Part shown: positions 7,554 through 16,647 of the stretch, piece after piece
Numbering within the stretch: position 1 is the first letter of the stretch
Layout of the letters: each line of letters opens with the position of its first letter
Source of the DNA: Sporosarcina sp. HYO08
Lineage (GTDB): Bacteria; Bacillota; Bacilli; Bacillales_A; Planococcaceae
Assembly (NCBI RefSeq): GCF_001563475.1
Contig: NZ_LPUT01000023.1
Span: forward strand, 248,001 to 312,000
Length of the DNA stretch: 64,000 nt
Direction: 5' to 3'
Notes under the pieces: model-generated
Told to the model about the DNA's origin: nothing
The model's input: only the letters and a program-made list of their open reading frames with translations
The model's database searches: none
Position numbers and translations under genes: made by a program

Positions 7554-9059
7554 GCCTAGTGGATTCAATGGACGACTGCCAAAATAGGAAACTATGCTCT
7601 TCGTTTCCGAATACAAGTCCAATGTCTCGATCGATAGTTCACGTCCGAAACCAGATTGCTTGTAGCCGCCAAACGGTGTGCCTGGCATTGCGGAAAACGG
7701 ACAGTTAATCATCACAATTCCAGCTTGAATTTGGTTTGCGACACGTGTTGCGCGTCCACCGTCTTTTGACCAAATTGCGGATCCAAGACCGTAGATTGTG
7801 TCATTTGCCAAAGCGATTGCTTCTTTTTCATCTGAGAATTTCATAACCGTTACAACTGGACCAAAAACTTCCTCCTGAACAATTTCCATGTCTTGTGTAA
7901 CGTTGCCGATAATTGTCGGCTCGTACCAGAAACCGTTTTCAAATCCTTCAGGCTTCGCTACTTTACCGCCCACTAACACTTCCGCACCGTCTTTGACTGC
8001 ACGCTGAACGAACCCATCAATCGTATCCAACTGACCTTGGTCAATGATTGCGCCCATATGTGTTCCTTTATCGAACGGGTTGCCTAAAACGATTTGTTTA
8101 GCTTTTGCAACGAATTTCTCCATAAACTCTTCGTAAACAGCTTCATGGATATACAGTCTTGAACGCGCCTCACATGATTGACCGGAGTTATAGAAAATAC
8201 CATAAAGAGAACCGTCAACAGCCGCGTCAATGTCCGCATCTTCAAATACGAGGTTTGGAGACTTCCCGCCAAGCTCTAGCGTTACACGTTTCAATGTTTG
8301 AGATGCTTTACCCATAATGTCCTTACCGATTGGTGTAGATCCTGTGAATGCCACTTTGTCAACATTCGGGTGCTCTACTAAGTAATTTCCAACGTCTGCA
8401 CCTGATCCTGGTACAATGTTCACAACGCCTTCAGGAACGCCTGCTTCGTGACAGATTTCACCAAGGACAATTGCCGTAAGCGGTGTTAAGGATGCCGGCT
8501 TGACGACGATTGAACAACCAACCGCAATGGCAGGTGCGATTTTCCAGGCTGCCATCATCAGTGGATAGTTCCATGGAATAATTTGTGCACAAACGCCTAC
8601 TGGTTCTTTTTCTGTATAGTTGTGGAACTGACCAGGAAGGTTATTCACAACACCTCTATGACCTACAATAGCGCTAGCGTAAAATTCGAAGTCCTCGATC
8701 GCTTGGTTAATTTGTCCTTTTGCAGCATCAACCGTTTTGCCTGTATTCAACACTTCAAGCTCAACAAGCTCTTTGAAACGTGAACGCATAATTTCAGCAA
8801 TTTTGTTTAATGTACGTGAACGGTACCCTACCGGTAACTTTTTCCACTTCCCATGGTCAAATGCATCGCGTGCTGCTTGAACTGCACGTTCTGCGTCTTC
8901 TTGTGAAGCTTTTGCAACTTCTGCAATTTGTTCTCCTGTTGCTGGATTATAAACTTTAATTGTTTCACCTGTGCTGCTTTTCACTTGTTCTCCATTGATC
9001 AGCAGGGAGTAAAAATCACGTTTAACTTCTAGCTTCGTTTCTTCTATAGTTGTCGACAT
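7548..9059 (-). CDS. aldehyde dehydrogenase of the phenylacetate operon
   Basis: This 503-residue NAD(P)+ aldehyde dehydrogenase has the catalytic Cys in NSGQSCEARSR (about residue 296), the general-base Glu in LELGGKSPN (about 262), and the cofactor loop FTGSTPIGK. Its place between paaG and paaH suggests it oxidises the ring-cleavage semialdehyde, the job of the ALDH half of E. coli PaaZ. A phenylacetaldehyde dehydrogenase role is the alternative. No MaoC hydratase domain is fused, so ring opening would need another protein. The start is ATG 9059, eight bases after AAAAGGAG. Its stop lies in the structured element. Confidence 0.8.
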   Translation of the reverse strand: MSTTIEETKLEVKRDFYSLLINGEQVKSSTGETIKVYNPATGEQIAEVAKASQEDAERAVQAARDAFDHGKWKKLPVGYRSRTLNKIAEIMRSRFKELVELEVLNTGKTVDAAKGQINQAIEDFEFYASAIVGHRGVVNNLPGQFHNYTEKEPVGVCAQIIPWNYPLMMAAWKIAPAIAVGCSIVVKPASLTPLTAIVLGEICHEAGVPEGVVNIVPGSGADVGNYLVEHPNVDKVAFTGSTPIGKDIMGKASQTLKRVTLELGGKSPNLVFEDADIDAAVDGSLYGIFYNSGQSCEARSRLYIHEAVYEEFMEKFVAKAKQIVLGNPFDKGTHMGAIIDQGQLDTIDGFVQRAVKDGAEVLVGGKVAKPEGFENGFWYEPTIIGNVTQDMEIVQEEVFGPVVTVMKFSDEKEAIALANDTIYGLGSAIWSKDGGRATRVANQIQAGIVMINCPFSAMPGTPFGGYKQSGFGRELSIETLDLYSETKSIVSYFGSRPLNPLGV

Positions 9060-9073
9060 GTAGAACACTCCTT

Positions 9074-9847
9074 TTATTTTCCTATAAAAACTGGCTTTCT
9101 TTTTTCTATGAATGCTGTGACACCTTCTCGATGATCAGCTGTCAAACCCGCTGCACGCTGTCCTTGTGCTTCTTGTTCAAGAAACTCATCATAAGAAAGT
9201 TCATAGGCTGCGTTTAATGAACGTTTAATGAGTCCAATGGCTTTTGTCGGCATCATTGCCAATCGTCCTGCAAACGCTGTCACTTCAGTTTCCCAGTCAT
9301 CGGCCGCAATCAAGCGATTGGCAAGACCCAATTGGACGGCTTCGTCTGCTGGGATTTTTTCACCAAGTATCGAAAGTTCCGCTGCTTTGGCCTGTCCAAC
9401 GAGCTTTGTCAGCGCATATAAGTTCCCCGAATCTGGGATGAGTCCGACATGAATGAAAGCATTTAAGAAACTCGCATGCTCCGATAGTAATCTGAAATCA
9501 CACGCAAGGGCGAGGCTGAATCCTGCACCCGCTGCAACCCCATTTACAGCCGCAACAATCGGCTTTTCAAGTTGTCGAATCGCTTTCAACATTGGACCGT
9601 ACTGGCCTCGCAATACTTCGCCGTGATCCATCTGTTCATCTACGCTCTCCAAGTCTTGGCCGGCGCAAAACGCTCTTCCCTCACCAGTTAGTACGACGCA
9701 GCGAACTTGTTCATCCGCTGCTGCGGCTTTAACTGCTTTCGTTACTTCTTTGAGCATCTGATCCGTAAACGAATTGAGTTTGTCCGGGCGGTTTAGTCGA
9801 AGCCAAGCAACATTGCTTTTTACTTCATATTGAATCGTATCGTACAT
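9074..9847 (-). CDS. paaG: PaaG-type 1,2-epoxyphenylacetyl-CoA isomerase
   Basis: This 257-residue crotonase carries PaaG-like signatures: AFCAGQDLES, NGVAAGAGFSLALACD, HVGLIPDSGN and the C-terminal REGVTAFIEKRKPVF. PaaG isomerises the ring epoxide to oxepin-CoA and later shifts a double bond. The first hydratase Glu is absent (GFSL instead of GFEL), and Asp in LIPDSG fits isomerase chemistry. The start ATG at 9847 has GTAAAGGAGAACTGTCGT before it. It lies 14 bases after paaF, in one operon. Confidence 0.85.
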   Translation of the reverse strand: MYDTIQYEVKSNVAWLRLNRPDKLNSFTDQMLKEVTKAVKAAAADEQVRCVVLTGEGRAFCAGQDLESVDEQMDHGEVLRGQYGPMLKAIRQLEKPIVAAVNGVAAGAGFSLALACDFRLLSEHASFLNAFIHVGLIPDSGNLYALTKLVGQAKAAELSILGEKIPADEAVQLGLANRLIAADDWETEVTAFAGRLAMMPTKAIGLIKRSLNAAYELSYDEFLEQEAQGQRAAGLTADHREGVTAFIEKRKPVFIGK

Positions 9848-9861
9848 ACGACAGTTCTCCT

Positions 9862-10638
9862 TTACTTCCCTTTATACTCTGGCTTCCTTTTTTCAACGAA
9901 AGCACTCATGCCTTCTTTCTGGTCCTCAGAAGCAAACAACAGGTAGAAATTTTTACGCTCATATTGCATTCCTTCATATAATGTATAATCAACAGCCTTA
10001 TTCACTGAATCTTTGATGAGGCGGATTGCAAGTGGTGGCTGCGCAGCAATTCTTGTTGCATACTTCATCGTTTCTTCAAGTAAGAGTTCCGGTGCAACGA
10101 TCCGATTAATGACACCGTGGTGAAGTGCCTCTTCAGCTGGAATTCGTTCTCCCGTCCATATCCACTCCAGTGCTTTTGTTCGTCCAACAAGCTTTGTAAG
10201 CCGTTGTGTACCACCTGCCCCGGGCATCACTCCCAGGTTCACTTCCGGAAATGAAAACTCCGTGCCGCTTGCTGCAATTAACGAATCACAGCAAAGCGCT
10301 AGTTCAAAACCGCCGCCGAAAACAAAACCTTGTACAGCACCGATAATCGGTTTTTTGATGTTGGCAATTCGATCCCAATCTGAAAACTGGTTTAACAGCT
10401 CTAGACGGATTGGATCATCTTGTGACATTTCATCGATGTCTGCACCAGCCGAAAAGGCGCGGCCTTTTCCTGAAAGCACAATCACACGTGCGTCAGGATC
10501 CCGGTCGAATTTTTCCATTGCCTGCAGAATTTCTCCAACCATTTTCCGATTCAAAGAATTTAGTTGGCGCGGACGGTTCAAGACGATGCTTGCAACTCCG
10601 TCCGCCAGAGATGTTTCAATGAATTCAAAGCTCTCCAT
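9862..10638 (-). CDS. paaF: PaaF-type enoyl-CoA hydratase
   Basis: This 258-residue crotonase has both catalytic glutamates (GGGFELALCCD and SFPEVNLGVMPGAGGTQRL) and the oxyanion loop AFSAGADIDEM. It would hydrate 2,3-dehydroadipyl-CoA in the lower phenylacetate pathway. It begins two bases after the ethD stop, consistent with coupled translation, with GTGAGGA upstream of ATG 10638. Assignment as PaaF rather than a general hydratase rests on order (ethD-paaF-paaG) and the contrast with the neighbouring PaaG. Confidence 0.8.
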   Translation of the reverse strand: MESFEFIETSLADGVASIVLNRPRQLNSLNRKMVGEILQAMEKFDRDPDARVIVLSGKGRAFSAGADIDEMSQDDPIRLELLNQFSDWDRIANIKKPIIGAVQGFVFGGGFELALCCDSLIAASGTEFSFPEVNLGVMPGAGGTQRLTKLVGRTKALEWIWTGERIPAEEALHHGVINRIVAPELLLEETMKYATRIAAQPPLAIRLIKDSVNKAVDYTLYEGMQYERKNFYLLFASEDQKEGMSAFVEKRKPEYKGK

Positions 10639-10640
10639 TA

Positions 10641-10943
10641 TTATTGATCCTCACCGATGCTCAATGAAACGAGATCGCCCGCAAAGCTCATCAAATCTTT
10701 ACCAGATGCTTTTCCTTCCTCCGAACGCAAACCATTATTTAGTGCTTCCATATCGTCATAGCTCATTTCACACATCAAATAATAAGGAGGTTTTCCGCCC
10801 ATTACAGACTTGGAGAATTTTGTTACTTTCATTTCACGCAATCCTGGAATTTTTGCCGTCAGTGGGCCATGGACATTAAAGTAATGCTCATCGAATGCCT
10901 GCTCATCTTCTGGATGTTTATATAATGCAACTAGTTTTGCCAT
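10641..10943 (-). CDS. EthD-family protein
   Basis: This 100-residue alpha/beta-barrel protein of the EthD/dimeric ferredoxin-like fold begins MAKLVALYKHPEDEQAFDEHY and contains the HGPLTAKIPGLREMKVTKF segment typical of the family. Its role in paa operons is not established; an accessory role with the oxygenase or with an epoxide intermediate is only a guess. An in-frame ATG at 10958 overlaps the GTGAGGAG ribosome binding site, so ATG 10943 is chosen. It sits tightly between paaD and paaF. Confidence 0.8.
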   Translation of the reverse strand: MAKLVALYKHPEDEQAFDEHYFNVHGPLTAKIPGLREMKVTKFSKSVMGGKPPYYLMCEMSYDDMEALNNGLRSEEGKASGKDLMSFAGDLVSLSIGEDQ

Positions 10944-10959
10944 TGTCAATCTCCTCACT

Positions 10960-11460
10960 TTACATTAATGTTGAAATCGGCTTCATAGCCTCAAAAACGT
11001 TTTTACAACTTTTACAATAGAGAATACTTCTACATGCGGTCGGTCCGAAAATATTATCCATTGTCACATATGTTGAACCACAATAAGCACAGTCAACATG
11101 CCACGATCCGTCTTCTTCGAAGTGGCGTGGCGGCGGTGCAATACCAAACGCTCGGAGGCCCGCATGCCCTTGCTCCGTAATACGGTCAGATGTCCAAGGC
11201 GGACTGAATATGAATTCTACATCCACGTTCGACACGCCCGGAACTTTCTGCACAGCCTCGACTGTATTCTTCTCGATAATTTCAAGAGCCGGGCAGCCGA
11301 GGAATGTCGGCAAAAGGACGACTTTCACATCATTTCCTTCTACCGAGACATCCTCTACCATCCCAAGATCGAGAATACTTACTGTGTCAATCTCTGGATC
11401 TTTCACATTCATAAGCGCACCATATATACTGTCGTTCGTAAGTTGTGTAAGTACCGTCAC
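10960..11460 (-). CDS. paaD: PaaD, assembly factor of the phenylacetyl-CoA epoxidase
   Basis: This 166-residue protein has an N-terminal MIP18/DUF59 domain (NVKDPEIDTVSILDLGMVED, about 18-38) and a C-terminal zinc-ribbon-like region with paired cysteines (DCAYCGSTYV and LYCKSCKNVF). This is the PaaD layout; PaaD is thought to support cluster assembly for the multicomponent oxygenase. The start is a GTG at 11460 behind AAAGGAGG. It lies 25 bases downstream of paaC in the paaABCD block. The C-terminal cysteines would suit metal binding. Confidence 0.88.
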   Translation of the reverse strand: MTVLTQLTNDSIYGALMNVKDPEIDTVSILDLGMVEDVSVEGNDVKVVLLPTFLGCPALEIIEKNTVEAVQKVPGVSNVDVEFIFSPPWTSDRITEQGHAGLRAFGIAPPPRHFEEDGSWHVDCAYCGSTYVTMDNIFGPTACRSILYCKSCKNVFEAMKPISTLM

Positions 11461-11485
11461 TAGAGATGCCTCCTTTATTGATCAA

Positions 11486-12271
11486 TTACCAAACAGCTTC
11501 AACGTCTAATCGGTATACTTCAGACAGTGTCGCAATCGCTGTGTCCAGCTCATCCGTATGTTCACCGTTTCGTCCATTTTTCACAGGTGCCGGGATCGTA
11601 GGCACTGCTAAACCTAGCGATTCAAAGACAGGTGTCAAAGCTGCAATCCAGTTCTTCGTCAATTCTTCCTCAGTTGCAATGAGGCCTGCACTTTCAATAT
11701 CCTCTTTATACTGACCGTATGAAAAGATGTCGCCAAAATCTTCCATCACAAGCTTAATCGCGTTGGTCATTCGTTTTTCAGCTTCATCTGTAGAGCTCAT
11801 TAACTGCGTGAACCACGTTCTCCAGTGCATAAGGTGATAATGCAGTTCCATACTCACTTTCACAGCGCCTTCTGCAAGCGGTGCATATGAGCTTTCTCGA
11901 AGCGAATCAATTTTCACGCGCTTCGCCTGTGCATAGAAGTAGTTTCGAACGACTGCATAAGCCCAATCATAGATCGGTGTTTCCATGTAATAACCTTCAC
12001 CGTTGACACGCTCGGCTAAAACACTGTTTCTTCTTTCTGCTGACGAACGTAAATGTGCGAGTGCGTCTGCATTTCCTTCTCCAAGTTCCTCTAGTAAGTT
12101 GTAGTACATTGTCGCATGTCCCATCGTATCCTGCGTGATCGAAGAGAAAGCAACGTCCTCTTCAATATGTGGAGCCAAACCAAGCCATTCGGATCCTCGG
12201 TATGATATTAAGAAGTCATCATCCGCTAATTGGAATAGAAGTTCTTTCAATGCTACTCTTTCGTTACTCAT
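11486..12271 (-). CDS. paaC: PaaC, structural subunit of phenylacetyl-CoA 1,2-epoxidase
   Basis: This 261-residue ferritin-like helical protein has the PaaC signature LLFQLADDDFLISYRGSEWLGLAPHIEEDVAFSS near the start (quoted in part: ADDDFLISYRGSEW) and DTMGHATMYYNLL. PaaC forms the heterodimeric core with PaaA but lacks the iron site. Its ATG overlaps the paaB stop by four bases, so the two are translationally coupled. It is about the size of known PaaC proteins. No anomalies seen. Confidence 0.92.
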   Translation of the reverse strand: MSNERVALKELLFQLADDDFLISYRGSEWLGLAPHIEEDVAFSSITQDTMGHATMYYNLLEELGEGNADALAHLRSSAERRNSVLAERVNGEGYYMETPIYDWAYAVVRNYFYAQAKRVKIDSLRESSYAPLAEGAVKVSMELHYHLMHWRTWFTQLMSSTDEAEKRMTNAIKLVMEDFGDIFSYGQYKEDIESAGLIATEEELTKNWIAALTPVFESLGLAVPTIPAPVKNGRNGEHTDELDTAIATLSEVYRLDVEAVW

Positions 12272-12615
12272 TTTTTATCACCTGCCCATGATAAAATTTC
12301 TTTTTCATCAAACATTTGCTGCTCATAATGACGCCATTTCTTCTTTAAGTAGCCGTAACCTTTTGTTTCCCGATAATCTTTATTATTCAAGCGACCAAGG
12401 ATTAGCTTCTCTTCACCTTCCAAGCCACGTATGTCTTTCCGGTTCACGATCCATATATCAACAACTGGCTCACGTCGCATAAAGTTTTCCTGTGCCATGA
12501 TCAATGCCATTTCCTTGTTCGGAGCGAGCAAGCTGAATTGGTGTTGGAATGACGCTGTCGGTGTTCGTTTGCTAAAGACTTCAAACTCTTGATAAAATGT
12601 TGTCTCTCTTCCCAT
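12268..12615 (-). CDS. paaB: PaaB, small subunit of phenylacetyl-CoA 1,2-epoxidase
   Basis: This 115-residue protein carries the PaaB pattern: FYQEFEVFSKRTPTASFQHQ at the N-terminus, then LLAPNKEMALIMAQENFMRREP and WIVNRKDIRG. PaaB bridges the PaaA-PaaC dimers in the epoxidase. It follows paaA by 20 bases and overlaps paaC by four. The ribosome binding site AAAGGAGACG precedes ATG 12615. Confidence 0.92.
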   Translation of the reverse strand: MGRETTFYQEFEVFSKRTPTASFQHQFSLLAPNKEMALIMAQENFMRREPVVDIWIVNRKDIRGLEGEEKLILGRLNNKDYRETKGYGYLKKKWRHYEQQMFDEKEILSWAGDKK

Positions 12616-12635
12616 CTGTTAACGTCTCCTTTCTG

Positions 12636-13589
12636 TTATCTAATGACTGCGCTCAATGCGTCACGTACCCATGCGTTATATTCGTAAGAAGTGCGTCGTA
12701 AGTTCAAACGCGCCTGTGAACGCGGTCCTTCATTTCTAATAATCTTCTTAAATTCATTCCAGTCTGGCTGCGCGTACTCCCAACGTTTTTCCTCATCGTT
12801 GTAACGAAGAGTTGGATCTGGAATTGTTAAGCCAAGTGACAGAATACGCGGGATGTATTTATCAAAGAAATCTTGTCGTAATTGTTCGTTTGTTTTCGTA
12901 CGGATTCTGTATTTAATCGTTACGTCCTGTTTGGAAGCACCTGTTGTCTGACTGCTTGCAGGTCCAAAGAACATGAGCAAGGATTCCCACCAACCATTCA
13001 GTGACTCTTGAATCATGGCTCTTTGCTCAGGCGTTCCTTCTGCTAAAGCAAGAATGATAGACTCTCCGTGTTGCGCGTGGAATACTTCTTCCGCACAAAT
13101 ACGTTGTAACGCTCGTGCATAAGGACCGTATGAAGCACCTAGCATATTCGTTTGAGTGATGATTGCCGCTCCATCGACGAGCCAGCCGATTAGCCCTGCA
13201 TCCGCCCATGTGTTTGTTTCCATGTGGAAGACGTTATGGAACTTCAAATCTTCATTGAATAAATCTTGCATCAAGTCGCCGCGATTTTTTCCGTACGGTT
13301 TCAATAGATCTTCTGCAACACGCAAGAGAAGCTGTCCATGCCCCATTTCATCTTGTACTTTTGACATAATGCCAAGCTTTCGACGTAAAGACGGGGCTTT
13401 CGGAACCCATTCCTTTTCGGGAAGTGCCCCCATTATTTCACTGATTCCATGCATGGAGATCAACTTAATAAGCGCTATCCGATATTCCTCTGGCATCCAA
13501 TCATCTGCTTCAATCTTCTCGCCTGCTTCAATACGTGCAAGAAATTCTTGCTGCTTTTCTTCTTCCGTTTTTAAAGCTACCACAACCAT
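12636..13589 (-). CDS. paaA: PaaA, catalytic di-iron subunit of phenylacetyl-CoA 1,2-epoxidase
   Basis: This 317-residue ferritin-like protein has di-iron ligand motifs of the ExxH type in KVQDEMGHGQLLL (about residue 80) and CAEEVFHAQHGESI (about 170), plus the NGWWESLLMFFGP segment typical of PaaA. With PaaB and PaaC it epoxidises the ring of phenylacetyl-CoA using O2 and electrons from a reductase. It is the first gene behind a good sigma-A promoter at 13646-13675. The classical reductase PaaE is absent; a ferredoxin and its reductase lie just upstream. Confidence 0.93.
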   Translation of the reverse strand: MVVVALKTEEEKQQEFLARIEAGEKIEADDWMPEEYRIALIKLISMHGISEIMGALPEKEWVPKAPSLRRKLGIMSKVQDEMGHGQLLLRVAEDLLKPYGKNRGDLMQDLFNEDLKFHNVFHMETNTWADAGLIGWLVDGAAIITQTNMLGASYGPYARALQRICAEEVFHAQHGESIILALAEGTPEQRAMIQESLNGWWESLLMFFGPASSQTTGASKQDVTIKYRIRTKTNEQLRQDFFDKYIPRILSLGLTIPDPTLRYNDEEKRWEYAQPDWNEFKKIIRNEGPRSQARLNLRRTSYEYNAWVRDALSAVIR

Positions 13590-13645
13590 TTTCCAAATCC
13601 CCTTTCTGCTGTTAACTCCGTTCCATATAACCGTCTACTAACGAT

Positions 13646-13675
13646 AGTATACAATACTGTTATGTTAGAAGGCAA
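13646..13675 (-). promoter_or_regulatory. paaA promoter with overlapping palindrome
   Basis: On the minus strand, TTGCCT and TATACT are separated by 18 bases, 57 bases upstream of the paaA ATG. An imperfect palindrome (AGTAT..ATACT with flanking TAAC/GTTA arms, 13640-13665) covers the -10 box, as expected for a repressor operator. Which regulator binds is not known; PaaX is the obvious candidate. Confidence 0.6.
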
Positions 13676-13712
13676 GCCTTTATCCGATTATTCCGATTAG
13701 GATGAAAGTATT

Positions 13713-13958
<246 letters not shown>

Positions 13959-13985
13959 TTATTCCTCGCTCCCGGATTTTTTTTG

Positions 13986-15023
13986 TTATACATTAACTGT
14001 TTCTGAGGCCTTATTCTTTTTTTCTTCTCTCTTAGCCATCACTGTCGTGCTGTGAACCGCCTGCACTTTGGCAGACGGATCGATATATGTTTTTGCGTTA
14101 CTAATAGCAGTCGGCCCTTCTCCAAAACCACTCGCGATTAATTTCACTTTTCCTTCATATGTGCAAATATCACCAGCAGCGTAAATACCCGGAATGTTCG
14201 TTTCCATTTTCGAGTTGACAACGATACAGTTCTTGTCTAGCTCAAGTTCCCAATCCTTAATCGGTCCAAGCGAAGAGACAAATCCGTAATTGACGACGAC
14301 ATCATCTACATCAATCACTTTCACTTCATCACCTTTTGCTTGTTGAAGAACAACTTGTTCGATCTTGTCATCTCCGATCAATTTTATTGGCACGTACGGT
14401 GTCAACACATCTACGGAAGAATTCTTCATTTCCTCAACTGTCGCTTCGTGCGCACGGAATCGATCACGGCGGTGAGCGATTGTCACTTTTTCTGCAATAG
14501 GTTCCAACATAAGAGCCCAGTCAACGGCGGAATCTCCGCCGCCGAATAATTGAACTTTTTTCCCTGCAAAACGATTGAGATCTGTGATCAAATAATGCAA
14601 ATTCGAGTTTTCAAATTTGGTCGCTTCTTCAAGTTCAAGTCTTCTTGGTTGGAAAGAACCATTGCCCGCTGTAATAATGATAGTTTTTGAATAATGTGTT
14701 GCTTTGTCTGTGACAAGCTTGAATGTGTTATCTTCTTGCCGTTCAATCTGCTGAACCATTTGACCAAGACTAACTGTCTGTTCAAATTGTTCCATTTGTT
14801 CTGTTAAGCGATCAATCAAATCTTGTGCTGTAATTTTTGGAAATCCAGCTACGTCATAAATATATTTTTCTGGATATAAAGCGGATAACTGACCGCCTAG
14901 CTGCGGTAAACTCTCGATAATATTACAAGTCATGTTTCGCAATCCAGCGTAAAAAGCAGTAAATAAGCCGACGGGACCTCCGCCGATAATCGTTACATCA
15001 TAAACCTTCTTATTTTCAGACAC
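13986..15023 (-). CDS. ferredoxin-NADP+ reductase, TrxR-like (YumC family)
   Basis: This 345-residue flavoprotein has the FAD-binding [14 protein letters not shown], the NADP-binding [11 protein letters not shown] and a C-terminal [11 protein letters not shown]. It lacks the CxxC of thioredoxin reductases, which fits the YumC-type ferredoxin-NADP+ reductases of Bacillales. It would reduce the adjacent ferredoxin in the cytoplasm. The start is a GTG at 15023 behind AAGGAGGAAAAC. It lies 26 bases after paaK and 30 before the ferredoxin gene, so the three are cotranscribed. A charged C-terminal tail ([15 protein letters not shown]) extends past the usual fold. Confidence 0.88.
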   Translation of the reverse strand: MSENKKVYDVTIIGGGPVGLFTAFYAGLRNMTCNIIESLPQLGGQLSALYPEKYIYDVAGFPKITAQDLIDRLTEQMEQFEQTVSLGQMVQQIERQEDNTFKLVTDKATHYSKTIIITAGNGSFQPRRLELEEATKFENSNLHYLITDLNRFAGKKVQLFGGGDSAVDWALMLEPIAEKVTIAHRRDRFRAHEATVEEMKNSSVDVLTPYVPIKLIGDDKIEQVVLQQAKGDEVKVIDVDDVVVNYGFVSSLGPIKDWELELDKNCIVVNSKMETNIPGIYAAGDICTYEGKVKLIASGFGEGPTAISNAKTYIDPSAKVQAVHSTTVMAKREEKKNKASETVNV

Positions 15024-15049
15024 GCGTTTTCCTCCTTATTAACGGTATT

Positions 15050-16381
15050 TCATGCTTCTACTAAAACCTTTTTCTCACGTAAATCAATAATTCGAATCGC
15101 CTTTCCTTCCGATTTTGGAAGCGTATTCGGTTTATTGAAAATAACACCCATCGACACTAGACAGTTTGATGAGATCGCTTTTACAATCTCCTTAGATAAT
15201 TTTTGAATTTTAGGGTGGACAAGATCGCCCGAAATTTCGTTGTATAATTCATTTGTAATTTCAACGTGCAGCTCAACACTTTCCATCGTCCCTTTTTGCA
15301 AACGGTGAATTTGATAATTTGGCACAAGATCTTCTACTTGCAGAAGAACACGCTCGATTTCCGATGGGAAAACGTTTACTCCACGTAAGATAATCATGTC
15401 ATCTGTACGCCCTTTAATGCGTGACATTCTTGTCGTCGTTCGGCCGCATTTACACTTTTCTCGTGTAATAGAAGCAATATCGCCTGTTCGATAACGAATA
15501 ACCGGGAATGCTTCTTTCGTTAAACTTGTAATGACAAGTTCCCCTTCTTCGCCTTCAGCAACGGCTTCCAGTGTTTTTGGATCAATCACTTCCACATAGA
15601 AGTGGTCTTCTTGAATATGCAATCCATCCTGTGCTTCGTGACATTCTATAGAGACTCCTGGTCCAATAATTTCGCTCAACCCGTAAATGTCGACCGCTTT
15701 CAAATCAAAGGTTTCTTCAAGCCGATGGCGCATTTCTTCTGACCAAGGTTCCGCACCAAAAATACCGTATTCAATAGACGTTTCTCGAGGATTGATCCCC
15801 ATATCTTTCATCTTTTCAGCAACCGTCATAATGTATGATGGTGTTCCGGAAATACCTCTTGGTTTGAAATCATCAATCAGCATCACTTGCCTTTCCGTAT
15901 TCCCCCCAGAAATTGGAACAACAGCTGCGCCTAATTTTTCTACGCCGTAATGGACTCCAATTCCTCCGGTAAATAAACCATAGCCATACGTATTGTGGAA
16001 AATATCTCCCTTTCTACCACCCGCGGATACGACTGCACGTGCGACCACTTCCGCCCAGTTATCAATATCGTTTCTCGTATAGCCAACAACAGTCGGTTTA
16101 CCACTCGTTCCGGAAGAAGCGTGTAATCTGACAATTTCATCTTGCGATACTGCAAATAAACCGAATGGATAGTTATCACGAAGATCACCCTTAATAGTGA
16201 AAGGTAGTTTGCTAATATCATCTAAACTTTTAATATCCTTCGGAGTTACCCCTAATTCTTCAAACTTTTGCTTGTAAAAATTCACATGCTTATAGACTTT
16301 CTCAGCAGTTTCTTGAAGTCTTTCCAGCTGTAAAGCCTCCATCTCAGGCCGTGATAATGTTTCCATTTGTGGATTGAACAC
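15050..16381 (-). CDS. paaK: phenylacetate-CoA ligase
   Basis: This 443-residue adenylate-forming enzyme activates phenylacetate to phenylacetyl-CoA, the committed step. The ATP-binding P-loop is LHASSGTSGKPTVVGYT (about residue 95), followed by DIYGLSEIIGPGVSIEC and the YRTGD motif in VIRYRTGDIASIT; the C-terminal GRTDDMIILRGVNVFPSEIE is the hinge. The start is GTG 16381, following GGAGAAGGAGGAGTTAAC. It heads the paaK-fnr-fer segment. The 265-base gap upstream holds its promoter, but I see no clear -35/-10 pair. Confidence 0.93.
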   Translation of the reverse strand: MFNPQMETLSRPEMEALQLERLQETAEKVYKHVNFYKQKFEELGVTPKDIKSLDDISKLPFTIKGDLRDNYPFGLFAVSQDEIVRLHASSGTSGKPTVVGYTRNDIDNWAEVVARAVVSAGGRKGDIFHNTYGYGLFTGGIGVHYGVEKLGAAVVPISGGNTERQVMLIDDFKPRGISGTPSYIMTVAEKMKDMGINPRETSIEYGIFGAEPWSEEMRHRLEETFDLKAVDIYGLSEIIGPGVSIECHEAQDGLHIQEDHFYVEVIDPKTLEAVAEGEEGELVITSLTKEAFPVIRYRTGDIASITREKCKCGRTTTRMSRIKGRTDDMIILRGVNVFPSEIERVLLQVEDLVPNYQIHRLQKGTMESVELHVEITNELYNEISGDLVHPKIQKLSKEIVKAISSNCLVSMGVIFNKPNTLPKSEGKAIRIIDLREKKVLVEA

Positions 16382-16599
16382 GTTAACTCCTCCTTCTCCT
16401 AGTCCTCTTATCCCTCACCAAAACATAACACCAATATCACGAATGAATTAATTTTGTAACATGAATACAGGGTAATCCCTGATTCAGAAAATGTCAATAT
16501 GAAAATCTGAATACTCTTAATAAAATGTATATTCTTTAATAAATAGCTATTCAGGAACGTCTTGAGTTTAAAAAGAGACTGTCAAGCGTTTCTTCAAAA

Positions 16600-16640
16600 T
16601 AAGGGAGAACCCACCTGCATGGATTCTCCTTTATTTATTT
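16600..16640 (-). terminator. terminator after the acetate symporter
   Basis: GGAGAA and TTCTCC arms separated by 14 bases lie just beyond the actP-like stop. On the minus strand the stem is followed by CTTATTTTG. It is a moderate-strength terminator. Confidence 0.5.
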
Positions 16641-16647
16641 CTGAATC

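Noticed and set aside
4268..13641. Numerous plus-strand ORFs of 60-205 codons across the paa locus
   Set aside because: All lie antisense to well-supported paa genes, lack ribosome binding sites and have Ser/Arg-rich shadow composition.
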